Shown here piece after piece: positions 60,214 to 64,000 of a stretch of 64,000 bases of DNA. The notes beneath the pieces were generated by a model, which was not told where the DNA came from, ran no database searches, and saw only the letters and a list, made by a program, of their open reading frames with translations. The translations under genes were made by a program, and so were the position numbers. Numbering within the stretch: the stretch's first letter is position 1; each line of letters starts with the position of its first letter. Origin of the DNA: an uncultured Bacteroidales bacterium (GTDB taxonomy: Bacteria > Bacteroidota > Bacteroidia > Bacteroidales > UBA932); assembly GCA_934725575.1 (NCBI GenBank), contig CAKVCK010000010.1:53850-117849 (forward strand). Direction: 5' to 3'.

Positions 60214-61813
60214 AGGCCCCCATCTTGAGGACATTGACCTCGCCCTCGCTGAGGTATCTCCACTCGCCCTTCTTGAGGCCCTTCTTGGTGAGACCCGCGA
60301 AGTAAACCCTGTCAAGAGCCTTCACGTCGTAGCCGAGGGATTCGAAGATCCTTCTGACGATCCTGTTCTTGCCGGAGTGGATCTCGATGCCGAGACGTCT
60401 GTGGTCCTCGGCGTCGATATATTCAAGCTCGTCGGCCTTGATGTTGCCGTCGTTGAGGTCGAGACCCTCTGTGAGGATCTTCTCCTTGTCGGCCTCCTCA
60501 AGCGGCTTGTCGAGAATGACCTGGTAGATCTTCTTCTTGTTGTAGGAAGGGTGTGTGAGCTGCTCGGCGATCTCACCGTCGTTGGTGAACATCAGCACAC
60601 CAGTGGTGTTCTTGTCAAGCCTTCCGACAGGGAACACGCGGAGCTTGCATCCCTTGAGAAGATCCATGACGGTCTTCTCGGCGTGAGGGTCGCTCGCACT
60701 GGTGACGAAGCCCTTCGGCTTGTTCATCACGATGTAAACCTTCTCTTCTCCCTTGAGTCTCTCTCCGTTGAAGCGGATGTCGTCCTTAAGGACGTTGACC
60801 TTTGTCCCAAGCTCGGTCACAACCTCGCCGTTGACGGTCACAACGCCGGCCTGGATGAAGTTGTCAGCCTCGCGGCGTGAGCACACTCCGGAATTGGCGA
60901 TGTACTTGTTCAGACGTATCTCTTCCTTGATAGGTGTAGGAACGTTGTCGTTGTCGGAAAAAGCTGCGTCAACCTGTGGCTTCCTTGAAAGCATCTGGTT
61001 GATTCCGGCCTCGTCAGCCTCGGTGAAATGCGGCTCGTCCTTGCGGCCGAACTTCTTAGGTCCCTGATGTCCGGCGCCTCTGCCGGCTGAGAAACCTCCC
61101 TGCTTAGGGCCGAATCCGTGGCCGCCGGCCGGTTTTCTTGAATATGACGGCCTTCTCTCGCCGCCTTCCTGGCTGCTGCCGTAACTTCTTCTCTGTCCGT
61201 AGGATGGACGGCCCTCGCCGAATGAAGGACGGCTCTGTCCGTATGACGATCTTCTCTCCTCTCCCTCGGAGTTGTTGCCATAGCTTCTTCTCTGTCCGTA
61301 AGACGGCCTGTCCCCGTAGGAAGGACGACCCTCGCCGAATGAAGGGCGACCGTAGGATGATCTCCTCTCGCCTCCCTCGTAGCTGTTGCTGCCATAGCTT
61401 CTTCTCTGTCCGTAAGACGGCCTGTCCCCGTAAGAAGGACGGCTCTGTCCGTAGGATGGAGTTCTTCTCTCACCGCCATCGGCATTCTCTCCGTAGCTTC
61501 TGCGCTGACCATAGCCACCGCTGCGGTCTCCGTAGCTGCTTCTGCGGTCTGATGAATATCCTCCTCTGCTGTTGCCTCCACGGCTCTGATAACCACCGCG
61601 CTGGCCGTAGCCGCCACGATTGTCGCTGGAGTAACTCCTGTGATTGTCGTAAGACTTGTACTCTCCGTCAGCGGAGGATGAAGCGGCAGGCACTACCTTC
61701 TTTCTTGGCCTGAGTTTCCTGCCCTCAGATGAATAACCTGTTTTTGGTCCTTCTGCAGCGTAATCCCTACGCTCCTCGTGGTTCTCTTGACCACCATTCA
61801 AATTTTCTTCCAT
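60206..61813 (-). CDS. rluB: 23S rRNA pseudouridine synthase (RluB-like) with a FUS-like low-complexity N-terminus
   Basis: 535 aa. C-terminal catalytic part: S4 domain IRLNKYIANSGVCSRREADN, then VGRLDKNTTGVLMFTNDG with the catalytic Asp and RMVR-like end NRIVRRIFESLGYDV. Residues about 1-290 are disordered: tandem units of SYGQRRSYG, RPSYGDRPSYGQRR and GGERRSSYG with RGG motifs. Such Arg/Gly/Tyr-rich tails occur on RluB of Bacteroidota and resemble eukaryotic RNA-binding prion-like regions. Modifies a 23S rRNA uridine; the tail may bind RNA. Confidence 0.93.
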   Translation of the reverse strand: MEENLNGGQENHEERRDYAAEGPKTGYSSEGRKLRPRKKVVPAASSSADGEYKSYDNHRSYSSDNRGGYGQRGGYQSRGGNSRGGYSSDRRSSYGDRSGGYGQRRSYGENADGGERRTPSYGQSRPSYGDRPSYGQRRSYGSNSYEGGERRSSYGRPSFGEGRPSYGDRPSYGQRRSYGNNSEGEERRSSYGQSRPSFGEGRPSYGQRRSYGSSQEGGERRPSYSRKPAGGHGFGPKQGGFSAGRGAGHQGPKKFGRKDEPHFTEADEAGINQMLSRKPQVDAAFSDNDNVPTPIKEEIRLNKYIANSGVCSRREADNFIQAGVVTVNGEVVTELGTKVNVLKDDIRFNGERLKGEEKVYIVMNKPKGFVTSASDPHAEKTVMDLLKGCKLRVFPVGRLDKNTTGVLMFTNDGEIAEQLTHPSYNKKKIYQVILDKPLEEADKEKILTEGLDLNDGNIKADELEYIDAEDHRRLGIEIHSGKNRIVRRIFESLGYDVKALDRVYFAGLTKKGLKKGEWRYLSEGEVNVLKMGAYV

Positions 61814-61864
61814 AATGTTTGTGGCTCACGCCATTAATTAAAAATAAATAAGTAAAATGTTTTT

Positions 61865-62638
61865 CTATTGTAATTTGAAAACGTATGTTATCGTTCCTTG
61901 CTGGAGCGCCGGTGCGTCAGCGCTCTGGTTGAAGTGTGTCTGCAAGGCCGCGGCCCTTGCCGCCGCCCAGAGTTTGGAGTTGTTCACTGTCGTTCCCTGT
62001 CCTCCAGGGACGGCCTTTGTCACATTGCCGTAGTTGTCAACCCAGATGTCCACCACGACGGTGCCGTAGTCCTGCTCTGAATATGCCGGCCTTGGAATCG
62101 CCCCCAAGGTGTTTCTGCCTTTCAGCCGGGCGTTAGGTGTGCCTTCGGTCTTCCCGCTGGAAGTGTTTCCCTTAGGATGTCCGGCCTTGAACTCGTTCTT
62201 AGGTTCGGTGGCGCTGTGAGGTGCGTTCGAGGAGTCCTTATTGCTCATTCCCGGGAACAGGGCATTCTTGTTGATTTCCTCCTTCTGCACAGGAGTCTCG
62301 ACATCACCGAAATCGTCAGGCTTCGCCTCGGCGGTCTTGTTCGCCTTCTCGGACCGGTGAGGCGACTCGCTCCTCTGGATCAGTTCCACCGGCTTCGTCC
62401 TGTCGATCTCCTCGGCCTGAGGCTGACGGCCTCTGTTCTGCCGTTTGATCGGCTGCGGCTCTTCCTCACTGAAATCCACGAGGAACGTCTGCTCCTGTGG
62501 CGGAGGGTAGATGTACTTCATCCCCGTGAACACGCATAGCAGGCAGGCAAGCACGTGGATCGAGACCGTGAGCACGATCCCGGTCACCGTGGAGACCTTG
62601 GCCTCCCTCTCTCTGTCACGAAGGTACGGTTTCATCAT
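61865..62638 (-). CDS. tonB: TonB-family energy transducer
   Basis: 257 aa. One N-terminal transmembrane helix (VTGIVLTVSIHVLACLLCVF, about 19-38), a Pro/Glu/Lys-rich periplasmic spacer, and a C-terminal TonB domain (AIPRPAYSEQDYGTVVVDIW then VDNYGNVTKAVPG). Carries energy from ExbB-ExbD to outer-membrane transporters. Overlaps exbD by 4 bases (ATGA). Confidence 0.9.
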   Translation of the reverse strand: MMKPYLRDREREAKVSTVTGIVLTVSIHVLACLLCVFTGMKYIYPPPQEQTFLVDFSEEEPQPIKRQNRGRQPQAEEIDRTKPVELIQRSESPHRSEKANKTAEAKPDDFGDVETPVQKEEINKNALFPGMSNKDSSNAPHSATEPKNEFKAGHPKGNTSSGKTEGTPNARLKGRNTLGAIPRPAYSEQDYGTVVVDIWVDNYGNVTKAVPGGQGTTVNNSKLWAAARAAALQTHFNQSADAPALQQGTITYVFKLQ

Positions 62639-63045
62639 TCAGGCTGTGTCGCAAGTATTACCTTATAATGGTTACGTTTCGCTATGTTCATCAGCGACAC
62701 GACTTCCTTGATCGGCACACTCTCGTCTGAGTAGATCGAGAACGTCGGATCCTCCTCAGTCTGAAGCAGATCGACAAGGTCGTCCTCCAGTTCGGAGTAC
62801 TGCACCGGAGTCTCGCTTCCGTTCAGATGGTAGGTGTAGGTGTCGTCGCCCCAATCCTTGATCGAGACGGTGACGGTAGGCTTGGCTGAGACCTGCCCCG
62901 TGCTCTTAGGAAGCAGGAGCTTCAGCGCGTTCGGATTGACCAGTGTCGAGGTGATCAGAAAGAAGATCAGCAGCAGGAACACCAAGTCAGTCATCGAAGA
63001 CATCGCTGTGTCCGACAAGACCTTTGTGGTTCTCTTGAATGCCAT
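62635..63045 (-). CDS. exbD: biopolymer transport protein ExbD
   Basis: 136 aa. A transmembrane helix MSSMTDLVFLLLIFFLITST (about 15-34) with the conserved Asp20 that takes part in proton flow, then a periplasmic domain (NALKLLLPKSTGQVSAKPTV). Between exbB and tonB on the same strand, 3 bases after exbB. Confidence 0.94.
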   Translation of the reverse strand: MAFKRTTKVLSDTAMSSMTDLVFLLLIFFLITSTLVNPNALKLLLPKSTGQVSAKPTVTVSIKDWGDDTYTYHLNGSETPVQYSELEDDLVDLLQTEEDPTFSIYSDESVPIKEVVSLMNIAKRNHYKVILATQPE

Positions 63046-63048
63046 GGA

Positions 63049-63801
63049 TTATTTCTCCTCTCCGTTGTCCGCAGGTTCGTGCAGAAGGTCCATAAAGTCG
63101 ATTGTGGCGTTCTCCATCATGAACATAAGGTTGGAGATCTGTGCGACCAGATAGTTGTAGCCGAAGTAGGCGAGGATTCCGACGATAAGACCTCCTACGG
63201 TTGTGATCATAGCGGTGTAGATACCGCTTGACAGCAGCGTGATGTCGATGTTGTTGCCGGCGTTGGCCATGTTGAAGAAGGCCTGCACCATACCGAGCAC
63301 GGTTCCGAGGAATCCGATCATCGGCGCTCCACCGGCGATGGTGGCGAGCATAGGAAGCCCCTTCTCAAGCCTTGCGACCTCGACGTTGCCCATGTTCTCT
63401 ACGGAAGTCTGGATGTCCGCCAGAGGCCTGCCGATGCGCTCGATTCCCTTCTCCACGAGACGAGCCACCGGGGAGTCATACTTCTGGCAAAGCGAGACAG
63501 CAGACTTTACCTTTCCTTCATGAATATAGTCGCGTATGTCACGCATGAAATTCTTGTCAACCTGCCCAGCCTTGTGGATCATCCACCATTTCTTTCCGAA
63601 TATGTAGATGGCGATCACCGATAGAAGCGCCAGCACGATCATCAGCCAGCCACCCTTGGTGGCCATCTCGATGAGAGAGAACGACTGCTCAACCTGCTGT
63701 GGAGCAAGATCCGCCACAGGCGCGGCCCCCTGTGCCATATCCTCGGCCATCTCAGCCGCCGCAGAATCCAGGCCCACGGCCTGCAAAACTTGGAACAACA
63801 T
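63049..63801 (-). CDS. exbB: biopolymer transport protein ExbB (MotA/TolQ/ExbB family)
   Basis: 250 aa from ATG 63801, which has AGGTGAT as ribosome-binding site; the GTG at 63810 is less likely. An N-terminal hydrophobic/signal-like part and a Gln-rich loop precede the three family helices (WLMIVLALLSVIAIYIFGKK, LATIAGGAPMIGFLGTVLGM, GIYTAMITTVGGLIVGILAY). Proton-channel subunit energising TonB. First gene of exbB-exbD-tonB. Confidence 0.94.
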   Translation of the reverse strand: MLFQVLQAVGLDSAAAEMAEDMAQGAAPVADLAPQQVEQSFSLIEMATKGGWLMIVLALLSVIAIYIFGKKWWMIHKAGQVDKNFMRDIRDYIHEGKVKSAVSLCQKYDSPVARLVEKGIERIGRPLADIQTSVENMGNVEVARLEKGLPMLATIAGGAPMIGFLGTVLGMVQAFFNMANAGNNIDITLLSSGIYTAMITTVGGLIVGILAYFGYNYLVAQISNLMFMMENATIDFMDLLHEPADNGEEK

Positions 63802-63876
63802 AATTATCACCTATGTTTTTTTATTATTTACAAATATGTCCGGCGTGCCAACTGCACATTTCACGCCACTAAACCA

Positions 63877-63884
63877 CAAAGGTA
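63877..63884 (-). promoter_or_regulatory. -7 promoter box of the exbB-exbD-tonB operon
   Basis: TACCTTTG on the minus strand, identical to the recJ box. It lies about 76 bases before the exbB ATG. The remainder of the window end (63885-64000) holds no recognised gene. Confidence 0.5.
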
Positions 63885-64000
63885 CGCAAAATTTTCGAGA
63901 CCTCGCTCATTAATATTCCACCTTCAGGGCAACCGCATCAAAATACCTCCTTCCTTTTGCATACGGCAATGCGGTGAAGACATCTTCACTACTATGCTAA

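Noticed and set aside
1..64000. CRISPR array
   Set aside because: No regularly spaced direct repeats of 25-40 bases with unique spacers were seen; the short palindromes are scattered and unequal in spacing.

Overview
The window is a piece of a Bacteroidales (Bacteroidota) chromosome. The evidence is: Rnf gene order C-D-G-E-A, promoters with the Bacteroidota -7 box TAnnTTTG and very short leaders, an ECF sigma/DUF4252 operon, an RluB with a long RG-rich N-terminus, an SSB ending in DDLPF, and flexirubin/aryl-polyene type biosynthesis genes. The backbone is moderately GC-rich; several inserted stretches are clearly AT-rich. No rRNA, tRNA or CRISPR array was seen.

Layout. 1-3369: end of an rnf operon (electron transport at the inner membrane). 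3418-3894: a small outer-membrane protein. 4028-19350: fifteen tightly packed plus-strand genes of an aryl-polyene/flexirubin-like pathway (tyrosine ammonia-lyase, methyltransferase, two ACPs, ketosynthases, a Cys-less ketosynthase partner, dehydratases, LpxL-like acyltransferase, LolA, glycosyltransferase, MMPL exporter, esterase). 19357-31100: a foreign, partly decayed accessory region: a DUF1016-DUF1643 nuclease fusion, a sugar acetyltransferase, gene remnants, a four-gene restriction-modification locus (C5 methyltransferase, controller protein, endonuclease, DHH-like protein), a TcmP/DUF5131 pair, and a truncated DUF3987 gene. 31249-38965: the pathway resumes on the same strand (PaaK-like ligase, acyltransferase, ketosynthase, thioesterase, FAD oxidoreductase, FabG), with an ATPase gene inserted before fabG. 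39052-41426: ECF sigma operon. 41526-49201: mostly minus-strand housekeeping genes (purA, ssb, DUF2721, rRNA methyltransferase, lysS), with aroE on plus. 49377-51110: recJ. 51111-53816: AT-rich genes of unknown function. 53817-63801: minus-strand AAA-ATPase/PD-(D/E)XK protein, aroK, parC, era, rluB, tonB, exbD, exbB.

How it works together. The two pathway blocks complement each other: the first has the ammonia-lyase that would make a 4-coumarate-like starter, the chain-building and export proteins; the second has the ligase to activate the starter and the only obvious ketoreductase (FabG). I infer one ancestral cluster split by the defence-type region.

The most interesting signals outside genes are: (1) strong excess of the hexamer GAATAT/ATATTC in the backbone and its near absence of excess in the restriction-modification island; (2) short palindromic repeats (GGTCRCT...AGYGACC) inserted in frame in several proteins, including a large insertion in shikimate kinase and the linker of a dehydratase-glycosyltransferase fusion; (3) two adjacent hairpins after aroE whose 10-base loops are perfect reverse complements; (4) two copies of a 21-base operator before the methyltransferase and controller genes.
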